Shown: one piece after another, positions 17,950 through 25,492 of the stretch
How positions within the stretch are numbered: the stretch's first letter is position 1
How the letters are laid out: each line of letters starts with the position of its first letter
Origin: Pseudomonas sp. PDM18
Lineage (GTDB): Bacteria > Pseudomonadota > Gammaproteobacteria > Pseudomonadales > Pseudomonadaceae
Direction of reading: 5' to 3'
Assembly (NCBI RefSeq): GCF_014852585.1
Contig: NZ_JACVBX010000022.1
Span: 1 to 64,000, forward strand
Length of the DNA stretch: 64,000 nt
The notes under the pieces: generated by a model
What the model was told of the DNA's origin: nothing
The model's input: the letters and a program-made list of their open reading frames with translations, nothing else
The model's database searches: none
Made by a program: the position numbers and the translations under genes

Positions 17950-18145
17950 TCCGCCGCTCCCTGAGCGGACACACGCATACAAAAGCCTTCTGTCGCCGAT
18001 ACGCCCGCGATACATCGCCAGGGCGAAATAGCCCTACCCGAACGACACGGCGCTTCGGCAGGGCAACCTCCAGCGCTTCGTTCCAGGGATTCGCCCTTGC
18101 GGCATGACCCGGCGCACAACGCGCCACAGTATCTGGAGAAAAACC

Positions 18146-18679
18146 ATGACTCGTACTCTGCGCTCGAAATCCCAACTGGGCCTGCTCGCCGTCGCACTGG
18201 CTGGCGGTTTGAACCTCGCGTCCTCCGCCTTCGCCGTCGAAGCCCTGCCGCAGGGCTACCAGCTGGCTTCCGCCGCCAAGGCCGGAGAGGGCAAGTGTGG
18301 CGAGGGTAAGTGCGGCGCCGCCAACGAAGCCAAGACCAAGGCCAAGGCGAACCAGGGCGAGGGCAAGTGCGGCGAAGGCAAATGCGGTGCCGACGGCGCC
18401 CAGGCTAAGGCCACCGGCGCCGAGGGCAAGTGCGGTGAAGGCAAGTGCGGCGATGCCTCCTTCGCCCGTACCGACGCCGATCACGACGGCCGTGTCTCCC
18501 GCGCCGAACTGCTGGCCGTGGCACCCAAGGCTGGTGCGGAGTTCGACGCCATCGACGCCAACCACGATGGCTACCTCTCCGAGGCCGAGGTCTACCAGTT
18601 CCGCAAGAACCAGTTCGATTCCAACGGCAAGCCTTTCCCGTCCGACTTGTACAGCAAGCTGAGCCAGGCCAAGAACTGA
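18146..18679 (+). CDS. EGKCG-repeat metal-binding peptide precursor fused to EF-hands (HvfA/bufferin-like)
   Basis: 177-aa exported protein with a signal peptide (about 1-30, ending AFA). Six EGKCG motifs lie in three tandem pairs (48-57, 72-81, 93-102), separated by Ala/Lys/Thr-rich linkers. All six cysteines of the protein are in these motifs. The C-terminus has two canonical 12-residue EF-hand loops (110-121 and 137-148; D-x-D/N-x-D-G...E). EGKCG proteins encoded beside DUF692 and DUF2063 genes (HvfA in Haemophilus, bufferins) have their cysteines oxidised to thiooxazoles that bind copper. That chemistry is inferred here from motif and neighbours. The added calcium-type EF-hand pair is unusual to my knowledge. 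GGAGAAAAACC precedes the ATG. Confidence 0.9.
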   Translation: MTRTLRSKSQLGLLAVALAGGLNLASSAFAVEALPQGYQLASAAKAGEGKCGEGKCGAANEAKTKAKANQGEGKCGEGKCGADGAQAKATGAEGKCGEGKCGDASFARTDADHDGRVSRAELLAVAPKAGAEFDAIDANHDGYLSEAEVYQFRKNQFDSNGKPFPSDLYSKLSQAKN

Positions 18680-18740
18680 GCCACGCCGATGCCTCCCCGC
18701 GCCATCAGCCGGGGAGGGCACCTCGCCAAAGGAGATCGCC

Positions 18741-19586
18741 ATGACCACTACCGCATCCCTGCAGGGAGCCGGCCTAGGCCTGCGCCGCGCGATGCTGCCC
18801 GACCTGCTGACAATGGACGATTCAGCCGTGGACTTCCTCGAAGTGGCGCCGGATAACTGGATCGGCGTCGGCGGTACCTATGGCGAAGGGCTGGCCCGCC
18901 TGGCCGAGCGCTTCCCGCTGTCCTGCCATGGCCTGTCGCTGTCCCTGGGCGGCCCCGAACCGCTGGACCATGTATTCCTTGGCCGTATCCGCGAATTTCT
19001 CGATCAGCACAGGGTGCCGCTGTTCAGCGAACACCTGAGCTACTGCTCCGACGAAGGCCATCTCTACGACCTGATTCCCATGCCCTTCACCGACGAGGCC
19101 GTGCGCCACATCGCCAGTCGCATCCGTGAAGTGCAGGATGTCCTCGGCCGCCGTATCGCCGTGGAGAACATTTCCTACTACGCCGCGCCCTACCAGGCGT
19201 TGAGCGAGATCGACTTCCTCCGCGCCGTGCTCGACGAGGCCGACTGCGATCTGCTGCTGGACGTCAACAACCTCTACGTCAACGCTCACAACCACGGCTA
19301 CGACGCCGCCGGCTTCCTGGCCCGCATACCGGCCGAGCGCGTCGTCTGCCTGCACGTCGCCGGCCACTACGACGAAGCGCCGGACTTGAAGGTCGACACC
19401 CATGGCGCCGCGGTGAAGGGCGACGTCTGGAGCCTGCTGGCCAGCGCCTACCAGCACCTGGGCAGCGTCCCGACCCTGCTGGAGCGCGATTTCAACCTGC
19501 CGCCGCTGGCGGAGCTGCTCGGCGAAGTGGCCACCATCCGTCACCTGCAAAGATCCGCGCGCCAACCGGAGGTGCGTCATGGCTGA
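18741..19586 (+). CDS. DUF692 multinuclear iron oxidase (MNIO; HvfB/BufB-like)
   Basis: 281-aa TIM-barrel MNIO-family enzyme expected to modify cysteines of the EGKCG precursor in the cytosol before export. Probable metal ligands are visible: H63 ([10 protein letters not shown]), H98 (SEHLSY), E142 (VENISYY), D174/N177 ([15 protein letters not shown]), H205 and H209 (HVAGHYDE), D219 and H221 (VDTHG), E249 (LLERDFN). Length and motifs match the family. It starts 61 bases after the precursor stop with AAAGGAGATCGCC upstream. Its end overlaps the DUF2063 gene by 8 bases. Confidence 0.95.
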   Translation: MTTTASLQGAGLGLRRAMLPDLLTMDDSAVDFLEVAPDNWIGVGGTYGEGLARLAERFPLSCHGLSLSLGGPEPLDHVFLGRIREFLDQHRVPLFSEHLSYCSDEGHLYDLIPMPFTDEAVRHIASRIREVQDVLGRRIAVENISYYAAPYQALSEIDFLRAVLDEADCDLLLDVNNLYVNAHNHGYDAAGFLARIPAERVVCLHVAGHYDEAPDLKVDTHGAAVKGDVWSLLASAYQHLGSVPTLLERDFNLPPLAELLGEVATIRHLQRSARQPEVRHG

Positions 19587-20352
19587 GACCTTGCGCGAAC
19601 AGCAGTTGCGCATGACCCGCTACATCCGCGATCCGCAGGCCAACGAACCGCTGCCCGGCATCGAGGCGCGGCGCCTGGCGGTCTACCGGCAACTGTTCTT
19701 CGGCAACCTGCAGGGGTTGCTCGCCGGCAACTTTCCTGTGCTGCACGCCAGCCTGCCGTGCGAACAGTGGCAGGCGCTGACGGAAGACTTCTACGCTGGC
19801 TTCCGCTGCCAGACGCCGCTGTTCACCGAGGTTGCCGGCGAGTTCGTCGACTACCTGGAGGGCCGCGCCGAGCAGCCTGGCTGGATTGCGGAACTCGCGC
19901 ACTACGAATACATCGAGACCTCGCTGCTGCTCAGCGACAACAGCGAGCCGGCCCATGACCCGGACGGTGATCTGCTCGAGGGTGTGCCGCTGCTGTCCGC
20001 GCTCGCTACACCGCTGGCCTATGCCTGGCCAGTAAGTCACATCGGTCCCGGGCACATCCCGTCGCAGGCGCCGGCCGAACCGACCCTGCTGCTGGCCCGC
20101 CGGGATACCGACCTGAAAGTGTACTTCTCGCGCCTGGCCCCGCTGGCCCATGCCCTGCTGGTGTGGCTGCAACAGTGGCAGCTCACCGGGCGCCAACACC
20201 TCAAGGCGCTCGCGGAAATCGCCGGTGTGGAACCGGCCGCCATCGAAGGGCAGGGCATCGCCCTGCTGCGCAGTCTGAAAGAACAGGGCGTTGTGCTCGG
20301 CACCCGCCCGAATTGCACCACTCCACGTCGTCCCCCCTTGCATCGCCCCTGA
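19579..20352 (+). CDS. DUF2063 partner protein of MNIO (HvfC/BufC-like)
   Basis: 257-aa protein. The N-terminal DUF2063 domain ([20 protein letters not shown]...[27 protein letters not shown]) is a helical DNA-binding-like fold. A C-terminal domain carries a late winged-helix-like stretch ([38 protein letters not shown]). In known systems this protein acts as the recognition partner that brings the precursor peptide to the DUF692 enzyme. It overlaps that gene by 8 bases, so the two are translated together. No membrane segments. Confidence 0.93.
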   Translation: MAETLREQQLRMTRYIRDPQANEPLPGIEARRLAVYRQLFFGNLQGLLAGNFPVLHASLPCEQWQALTEDFYAGFRCQTPLFTEVAGEFVDYLEGRAEQPGWIAELAHYEYIETSLLLSDNSEPAHDPDGDLLEGVPLLSALATPLAYAWPVSHIGPGHIPSQAPAEPTLLLARRDTDLKVYFSRLAPLAHALLVWLQQWQLTGRQHLKALAEIAGVEPAAIEGQGIALLRSLKEQGVVLGTRPNCTTPRRPPLHRP

Positions 20353-20364
20353 AGGAGAAGCGTC

Positions 20365-20787
20365 ATGACCGACACCCTGGCAACCGTGATCTACACCGCC
20401 CACACCCACACCACCGGCGGCCGCGACGGCCGCGGCCAGACCACCGACGGTGAGCTGGACCTGCCCCTGAGCCCGCCCGGCTCAGGCCGCCCCGGCACCA
20501 ACCCCGAGCAACTGTTCGCCATCGGCTGGTCCGCCTGCTTCATTGGCGCCTTGCGCCGCGCCGGGCAGAAGCTGAACGTGCGCCTGCCGGCCGATGTGGC
20601 GGTGGACGCCGAAGTATCCCTGGGCAACACCGCCGACGGCGGCTTCGCCCTGGCCGCCCAGCTCACCGTGCATCTGCCGGGGTTGGACGCCGAGGACAAG
20701 GCGAAGCTGGTCGAAGAGGCTCATCAGATCTGTCCGTATTCGAAGGCGACTCGCGGCAATATCGAGGTGGGGTTTGTGATTCCCTGA
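20365..20787 (+). CDS. Ohr-type organic hydroperoxide reductase (OsmC/Ohr family)
   Basis: 140-aa thiol peroxidase. The two catalytic cysteines are C58 (LFAIGWSACFIGAL) and C123 (HQICPYSKATRGN), and R20 is in the family GGRDGR segment. This is the Ohr rather than the OsmC pattern. Such enzymes reduce organic and fatty-acid hydroperoxides with lipoylated proteins. It follows the DUF2063 gene by 12 bases with AAGGAGAAGCGTC upstream, so it is probably the fourth gene of the EGKCG operon. This links peroxide defence to the metal-peptide system. A terminator follows. Confidence 0.92.
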   Translation: MTDTLATVIYTAHTHTTGGRDGRGQTTDGELDLPLSPPGSGRPGTNPEQLFAIGWSACFIGALRRAGQKLNVRLPADVAVDAEVSLGNTADGGFALAAQLTVHLPGLDAEDKAKLVEEAHQICPYSKATRGNIEVGFVIP

Positions 20788-20807
20788 TTGATCCCTTGTC
20801 CACAGCG

Positions 20808-20843
20808 CAGCCCGCGCACCGTCATCGGTGTGCGGGCTTTTTT
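20808..20843 (+). terminator. Rho-independent terminator of the EGKCG operon
   Basis: GCCCGCGCACCG-TCAT-CGGTGTGCGGGC followed by TTTTTT, 21 bases past the Ohr stop. Confidence 0.92.
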
Positions 20844-20930
20844 ATGTCCTATCGGCGCGCGAGGTGCTTCCCTGTGGGAGCGGAGCTTCTCCGCGACGTT
20901 CTGGCTCTAGCTTGGGGTTTGGTGTGTCTA

Positions 20931-21270
20931 CGCCGCTTCGGCGTACGCGCGGGATTCTGGTTTCGCCCCCTCGGGCGAGTTCCTTTTGGCAAACGTCGGA
21001 TAGCCGCCCTCCCAAAAGGAACCAAAAGGTCTTGCCCCGGACATCCGGTTTTTCGCTTAGGCGACAAATTTCCTCGTTGAATCGAAGTTTCAGGGGCACG
21101 CGCTGAGGGGCCGTCCCTGGCCCGACAGCGCTCTCGCGACATCCATGTCGCTCAACCCCTGAAACTCCGCTTCAACGAGGCCTCCTGAACGGGGCATTCG
21201 GCGCACGGACGTTTCTCTGGAAGTCTTTGAAGCCAAAGCCAAAGCCAAAGCCAAAGCCAAAGCCAAAGCC
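20931..21270. repeat. Dispersed repeat, copy 2, ending in a hexamer tandem repeat
   Basis: Second copy of the block at 200-518. The inverted arms are at 21072-21096 and 21156-21180. The right end holds an almost perfect AGCCAA tandem array, 6.7 units at 21231-21270, where copy 1 has only about three degenerate units. It lies between converging transcripts (Ohr rightward, DoxX leftward). Open frames within it are not supported as genes. Confidence 0.85.
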
Positions 21271-21423
21271 ACACGTAGGGCGAATAAGCCGGAACGGGTT
21301 ATCCGCCGCTTGCTCTGCGGCGCGGAAGGAAAACCGCACGCCTTGCAGGAGCGGACCATGCCCGCGAACAACGGACAAAGTCCGTGTTCACCCCCCTGCA
21401 CCGACTTCCCGCAGACAAACAAA

Positions 21424-21451
21424 AACGCCCTCTCCAAAAGGAGAGGGCGTC
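21424..21451 (-). terminator. Rho-independent terminator of the DoxX gene
   Basis: ACGCCCTCTCC-AAAA-GGAGAGGGCGT hairpin preceded by an A-run on the plus strand, which is a U-run for the leftward DoxX transcript. 30 bases past its stop. Confidence 0.88.
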
Positions 21452-21480
21452 GTGGGTCGATCAGATGAATCGCTGGCCGA

Positions 21481-21996
21481 TCAGACGTTCCGCGAAGCTC
21501 CCATTAACCGCCGCACCAGCCCATCCACACTCAACGCGCCCGAGCCCTTGAGCATCAGCGGCACCAACGCCACCAGGTAGATCAGCGGCAGCTTGTAGTT
21601 ACCGAAGCCATGGTCGGTGATGGAGTAGCCCTGGGCCAGTTCCGCCAGGCTCGACCACTGTGCCGGCCAGTGCACCGCGGCGATGGCGACGATGGTGACG
21701 ACGATCAGCGAGGCCGAGGCAAATCGCGTTGCCAGCCCCAGGAGCAGCAGCACTGGCGCGATCAGCTCGGCCCACATCGATACCTGCCAGTCGAAGCCGG
21801 CGGAGAAGTGGTTGAAGGGGAAGGGGAAGTTGGCGTGGATCTGCTCGAACCAGTTGTCGCCGTGCCATTTCTCCAGGCCCGATTCGAAGAACTCCCAGGC
21901 CAGGAACAACCGCAGCGGGATGTCCCAGCCCCAGGCGGCGAGGCGGTCGAGTTGGTCGAAAACGGTCTTGAGCGGGTTCAGGGTCAGCAGGGTCAT
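21481..21996 (-). CDS. DoxX family membrane protein (HvfD-like)
   Basis: 171-aa DoxX-family protein with about four membrane segments. It opens DIPLRLFLAWEFFESGLEKW, the family hallmark, then has WAELIAPVLLLLGLATRFASASLIVVTIVAI and YLVALVPLMLKGSGALSVDG. DoxX proteins accompany many DUF692/DUF2063 operons (HvfD), but their role is not settled. Here it faces the operon on the opposite strand and follows the ferric-reductase-like gene. I start at 21996 (GAGGTACGCC upstream); a longer frame begins at 22026. Confidence 0.9.
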   Translation of the reverse strand: MTLLTLNPLKTVFDQLDRLAAWGWDIPLRLFLAWEFFESGLEKWHGDNWFEQIHANFPFPFNHFSAGFDWQVSMWAELIAPVLLLLGLATRFASASLIVVTIVAIAAVHWPAQWSSLAELAQGYSITDHGFGNYKLPLIYLVALVPLMLKGSGALSVDGLVRRLMGASRNV

Positions 21997-22090
21997 GGCG
22001 TACCTCGTGGGCAAGGTTGGGGGCAATCGATCGTGGGCAAGATTTTGTGCAGCCGGACGCGGGGGCGCCCGGTGGCGGAGAAAGTCGGGG

Positions 22091-22729
22091 TCAGGCGTTC
22101 GGCAGCGCCGGGCGCGCGCTACGGCGCAGGTGCACGGCCAGCTTGGCGATGAACTTGAAGGCGATGGCGCTGAAGATCAGGCCGAAGCCCAGCGGGTACC
22201 AGGAGCCCATCGGCAGGCGCTTGTAGAAGGACAGGAAGAACACCCCGGCGATTACCCAGGTGCCGGTGCTGTGCAGGCCCTTCCAGACGCGGGCACCGAG
22301 GAGCTTCATCGCGTAGGGGAAGGAGGTAAGGGTCAGCAGGATGATGAACAGGTAGCCGACCGAGCCGGGAATGTTCGCGGCGACACTGCGGCCGTGCCAG
22401 AAGGTTTCGGGGAAGAACTTCACGTAGAGAATGATCAGCACCGCGTGCACCGCATGGGAGAAGGCGAAGGCCAGCCCGAGGAAGCGCCGCTCACCCAGCA
22501 GGCCGCGGGTGAAGTTGCTCGGCACCAGCGCCGCCAGGGACGAGGCGAGGAAGGTGGCGAGGAACAGCGCGAAAGAAGTGCGGGCGGTGACGCGGATCGA
22601 GCTGCGCAGAGCCTCTACCCACTGCGGCTGGGACCACAGGGCCAGCGCGGTGACGATCAGGACTAACAGCGACAGCAGGGAAAACAGGCGCCAGCCATGC
22701 AGGCGGGCAGATTCGGCGGGACGGTTCAT
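22091..22729 (-). CDS. Ferric reductase-like transmembrane protein
   Basis: 212-aa integral membrane protein with about six hydrophobic segments. Histidines likely to bind haem are in the second and later helices (FAFSHAVHAVLIILYVKFF and KGLHSTGTWVIAGVFFLSFY). This is the layout of the ferric-reductase/MsrQ/YedZ superfamily without flavin or NADPH domains. It would pass electrons across the inner membrane; the partner is unknown. It probably shares a transcript with DoxX 94 bases downstream. A TGTA-N6-TGTA box lies upstream at 22832. Confidence 0.82.
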   Translation of the reverse strand: MNRPAESARLHGWRLFSLLSLLVLIVTALALWSQPQWVEALRSSIRVTARTSFALFLATFLASSLAALVPSNFTRGLLGERRFLGLAFAFSHAVHAVLIILYVKFFPETFWHGRSVAANIPGSVGYLFIILLTLTSFPYAMKLLGARVWKGLHSTGTWVIAGVFFLSFYKRLPMGSWYPLGFGLIFSAIAFKFIAKLAVHLRRSARPALPNA

Positions 22730-22831
22730 GGCGGGCTCCTTTGGCGAACGCGGCGGGCGGGGGGCCGCCGCTGTTCATGGAGCCATCTTGTCGACGGGCC
22801 TTATCCCGGATGTGTCCGGGGAAGGCCGTCT

Positions 22832-22845
22832 TGTATCTCTGTGTA
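22832..22845. promoter_or_regulatory. Candidate response-regulator box upstream of the ferric reductase-like gene
   Basis: TGTATCTCTGTGTA, a TGTA-N6-TGTA repeat in the 123-base gap between the kinase stop and the leftward ferric reductase-like gene. Read on that gene's strand it is TACA-N6-TACA. Confidence 0.55.
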
Positions 22846-22852
22846 CAGGTGT

Positions 22853-24163
22853 TTAGTTGGCCGGGCGCAGTTCCAGTTGCACGCACAGTCCGCCGCTGGT
22901 GCGGTTGGACAGGGTCAGCGTGCCGCCCAGCGCCTGGCTCAGTTGCTGGGCAATCGCCAGCCCCAGGCCGGTGCCGCCGGTGCTGCGGTTGCGCGAGCTT
23001 TCCACCCGGTAGAAGGGTTTCACCACTTCGGCCAGTTCGTCCTCGGGGATGCCGGGGCCGTCGTCGAGTACACGAACACACACAGCGCCCTGGGCATCGC
23101 GCCCGACTTCCACCTGGGCGGAGCCACCGAACTTCAGCGCGTTGTCCACCAGGTTGGTGAGCACCCGGCGCAGCGCGTGGGGGCGGGTTTCCAGCACGGC
23201 GTTGCTGATGCCCCGCAGCTCCACGGCCTGGCCGCTGTCCTGGTAGTCGAGGACGAGGCTGTCGAGGAAGGCGTCGAGGTTGACCTTCACCGCCGCCTCG
23301 CTGGCGCCGTCCATGCTGCGTGCGTAGGCCACGCCTTCGCGGACCAGATGCTGCATTTCTTCCAGGTCGCTCCACAGGCGCTCGCGCTCGGGTGAGTCAT
23401 CCATCTGCTCGACGCGCAGCTTCATCCGCGTGATGGGCGTCTGCAGGTCGTGGGAGATGGCGGCGAGCAGTTGCATGCGTTCTTTCAGGTACGAACCGAT
23501 ACGGCCCTGCAGCGCATTGAAGGCACGGGCGGCGTAGACGACTTCGCTGGGGCCGCGTTCGTCCAGCTCCGGCGCCGGGGCGTCCGGGTCGAGATCATCC
23601 ACCGCTTGCGCCAGTCTGGTCAGCGGGCGGATCGCCAGGCGCACGGCGATCCAGGTGCAGAACAGCAGCAGCGCCAGTTGCACCACCAGTACCCAGGGCA
23701 ACCACTGCGCCACGGGTACGCCTTTGGGCGTCACGTCGATGGTTAGCGGGCTGCCGTCCTTGAGTTTCAGGTGCACCTGGAAATGCGGGATGGAGCCGGG
23801 AATGTTCTCGAAGCGCAGCGGGTAGCGCGGCCCGACGACATCGGCGATGGACAGGGCGGCCATCGGCGCCTGTGCCATATTCATCGGTTCGCCCGGTTCA
23901 CCACCATCCAGCCGGTAGCGGTAGTTGGGCCGCTGCACCATCGGTAGCCAGGCCTCGCGCTCGTCCCTGGGCAGGCGGTCGAGCAGGGCGACGGCGGTGC
24001 TGACATCGGTCTCCAGGTTGCCCAGCATCATGCTGCGCGCACTCTGGTAGCGCTCGTAGAACTGCGAGCAGAACGACAGGCTGTAGGCAAACACCAGCCC
24101 GGCGAGGAAGATCAGCGCCAGGCGCGCGGCCAGCGTGCGTGGCCAGTGCAGGACGGATTTCAT
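22853..24163 (-). CDS. Sensor histidine kinase
   Basis: 436-aa inner-membrane kinase. Two membrane segments (about 13-33 and 153-175) flank a periplasmic domain of about 120 residues with methionines (EPMNMAQAPMAAL) that could coordinate copper. HAMP follows (VRLAIRPLTRLAQAVDDLD), then the phosphoacceptor H238 in AISHDLQTPITRMK. The ATP-binding boxes are NLVDNALKFG (N), DDGPGIPEDEL (G1) and TGGTGLGLAIAQQL (G2). Its ATG overlaps the response-regulator stop. The signal is not known; metal or redox stress is inferred from neighbours. Confidence 0.93.
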   Translation of the reverse strand: MKSVLHWPRTLAARLALIFLAGLVFAYSLSFCSQFYERYQSARSMMLGNLETDVSTAVALLDRLPRDEREAWLPMVQRPNYRYRLDGGEPGEPMNMAQAPMAALSIADVVGPRYPLRFENIPGSIPHFQVHLKLKDGSPLTIDVTPKGVPVAQWLPWVLVVQLALLLFCTWIAVRLAIRPLTRLAQAVDDLDPDAPAPELDERGPSEVVYAARAFNALQGRIGSYLKERMQLLAAISHDLQTPITRMKLRVEQMDDSPERERLWSDLEEMQHLVREGVAYARSMDGASEAAVKVNLDAFLDSLVLDYQDSGQAVELRGISNAVLETRPHALRRVLTNLVDNALKFGGSAQVEVGRDAQGAVCVRVLDDGPGIPEDELAEVVKPFYRVESSRNRSTGGTGLGLAIAQQLSQALGGTLTLSNRTSGGLCVQLELRPAN

Positions 24164-24900
24164 TCGTTGGGCTCGAGCAGTTCGACGGCCAGCGCAAAGA
24201 CGTAGCCTTCGCTGCGTACCGTTTTGATGTAGGCCGGCTCGCGGGCGTCATCCAGCAGACGCTGGCGCAGGCGGCTGACCAGCAGGTCGATGGAGCGGTC
24301 GAAGATGTCCGCCTCGCGCCCCTGGGTGAGGTTGAGCAACTGTTCGCGGCTGAGCACGCGCTGCGGGTGATCGACGAACACGCGCAGCAGGCGGTACTCG
24401 GCCCCGCTGAGGGCAACCAGCGTGCCGTCTTCGTCGAGCAGGTGGCGCGCGGTGGTGTCGAGCTTCCAGCGGCCGAAGCCGATCAACCGGCTGGCCTCGC
24501 TGACCTGCAGGTTCGGCGGCAGCATGCGGGTGCGGCGCAGCACGGCGTTTATCCGCGCGAGCAGCTCGCGGGCGGAGAAGGGCTTGGTGAGGTAGTCGTC
24601 GGCGCCCATTTCCAGGCCGATGATGCGGTCGGTCTCGTCGTTGCGCGCGGTGAGCATCAGCACCGGGGTCGACTTGTGCTTACCCACACGCAGCTCACGA
24701 CACAGCTTCAGGCCGTCGTCGCCGGGCATCATGATGTCGAGGACGATCAGGTCGACGCTGTTGGCATCGAGGAAGGTGCGCATCTGCCTGCCGTCTCCCG
24801 CCAGGCTCACGCGAAGGCCGTTCTTCTTCAGGTAATTGCCGACCAGCTCGCGGATCTCGCGGTCGTCGTCGACGATCAGTACGTGATCGACATGGTCCAT
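24160..24900 (-). CDS. OmpR-family response regulator
   Basis: 246-aa regulator. The receiver domain has acidic residues DDD at 11-13, phosphoacceptor D55 (IVLDIMMPG), T83 (LMLTARND) and K105 (DYLTKPFS). The C-terminal winged helix runs from about 145 (FGRWKLDTTARHL) to YIKTVRSEGYVFA. First gene of a leftward operon with its kinase. A TGTA-N6-TGTA box lies 69 bases upstream, between it and the divergent DUF2790 gene, so autoregulation is likely. Confidence 0.94.
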   Translation of the reverse strand: MDHVDHVLIVDDDREIRELVGNYLKKNGLRVSLAGDGRQMRTFLDANSVDLIVLDIMMPGDDGLKLCRELRVGKHKSTPVLMLTARNDETDRIIGLEMGADDYLTKPFSARELLARINAVLRRTRMLPPNLQVSEASRLIGFGRWKLDTTARHLLDEDGTLVALSGAEYRLLRVFVDHPQRVLSREQLLNLTQGREADIFDRSIDLLVSRLRQRLLDDAREPAYIKTVRSEGYVFALAVELLEPNE

Positions 24901-24968
24901 GCCGGTTCCTCATTCGTAGTGGGTTGAGGCGAGTTTATAGCGCCGCGCCGCGCTTGCCTGCCGTGCTT

Positions 24969-24982
24969 TGTATTCCACTGTA
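24969..24982. promoter_or_regulatory. Candidate response-regulator box between regulator and DUF2790 genes
   Basis: TGTATTCCACTGTA, TGTA-N6-TGTA, in the divergent gap 24901-25125. It could serve both the two-component operon and the DUF2790-DipZ operon. Confidence 0.55.
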
Positions 24983-25125
24983 TCTACAGCCGCCGCCGAT
25001 ACCCGGCGCGGCAAACCCTGGCCTTGCGCGACACAAGCCCGATACCTCCTGAACGTGAAATGGGCACCGACGGCGAGGCACACAGTCCCCGCCGGCCAAA
25101 CCCGACACAGGACAGGAGAACCACC

Positions 25126-25398
25126 ATGAAAGCCATCCAACTCGCCAACGCTTGCCTCTTCGCTGCCGTCGCCGCCTTCGCCAGCTTTGGTGTACAGGCT
25201 GCCGATTCCCAGCCCACTGAGACTTACCACTACGGCCAGAAACTTGACGTGAAGCGCGTCCTGGCCATTCACGAAGAGAACGCCTCGCCGTTCGACTGCG
25301 GCATCGTCAACGCCCGCATGGACTACCTGGATTCCAGCGGCCAGCCGCACAGCCTGGCTTATCGCAAGTTCGCCACCAACTGCAACGAGGGCGGCTGA
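25126..25398 (+). CDS. DUF2790 periplasmic protein
   Basis: 90-aa exported protein. The signal peptide ends VQA|ADSQPTETYHYGQKLDVKRVLAIHE. The DUF2790 core has two cysteines (SPFDCGIVNARMDYLDS and KFATNCNEGG). DUF2790 proteins are small, multicopy and largely restricted to Pseudomonas; several are metal-responsive as far as I recall, but the function is unknown. GACAGGAGAACCACC precedes the ATG at 25126. Divergent from the response regulator and 94 bases before the DipZ-like gene. Confidence 0.88.
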   Translation: MKAIQLANACLFAAVAAFASFGVQAADSQPTETYHYGQKLDVKRVLAIHEENASPFDCGIVNARMDYLDSSGQPHSLAYRKFATNCNEGG

Positions 25399-25492
25399 TC
25401 GCCCTGGGCTGCGGCCATGGACGGCTGCGGTGCTGATTTTCCCGGCGCTCATTCATCGCGACCGTACGGGCCATCGGCCCACTGAGGTTTCC

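Noticed and set aside
18290..18460. Regular GAGGGCAAGTGCGG-type repeats resembling a CRISPR or minisatellite
   Set aside because: The period follows codons and encodes the EGKCG pairs; spacers are not unique 30-40 bp units and no cas genes are near.
20842..21142. Overlapping short proteins on both strands in the dispersed repeat
   Set aside because: Similar peptides occur in both repeat copies only because the DNA is repeated. Frames are not consistently kept and there are no ribosome sites.
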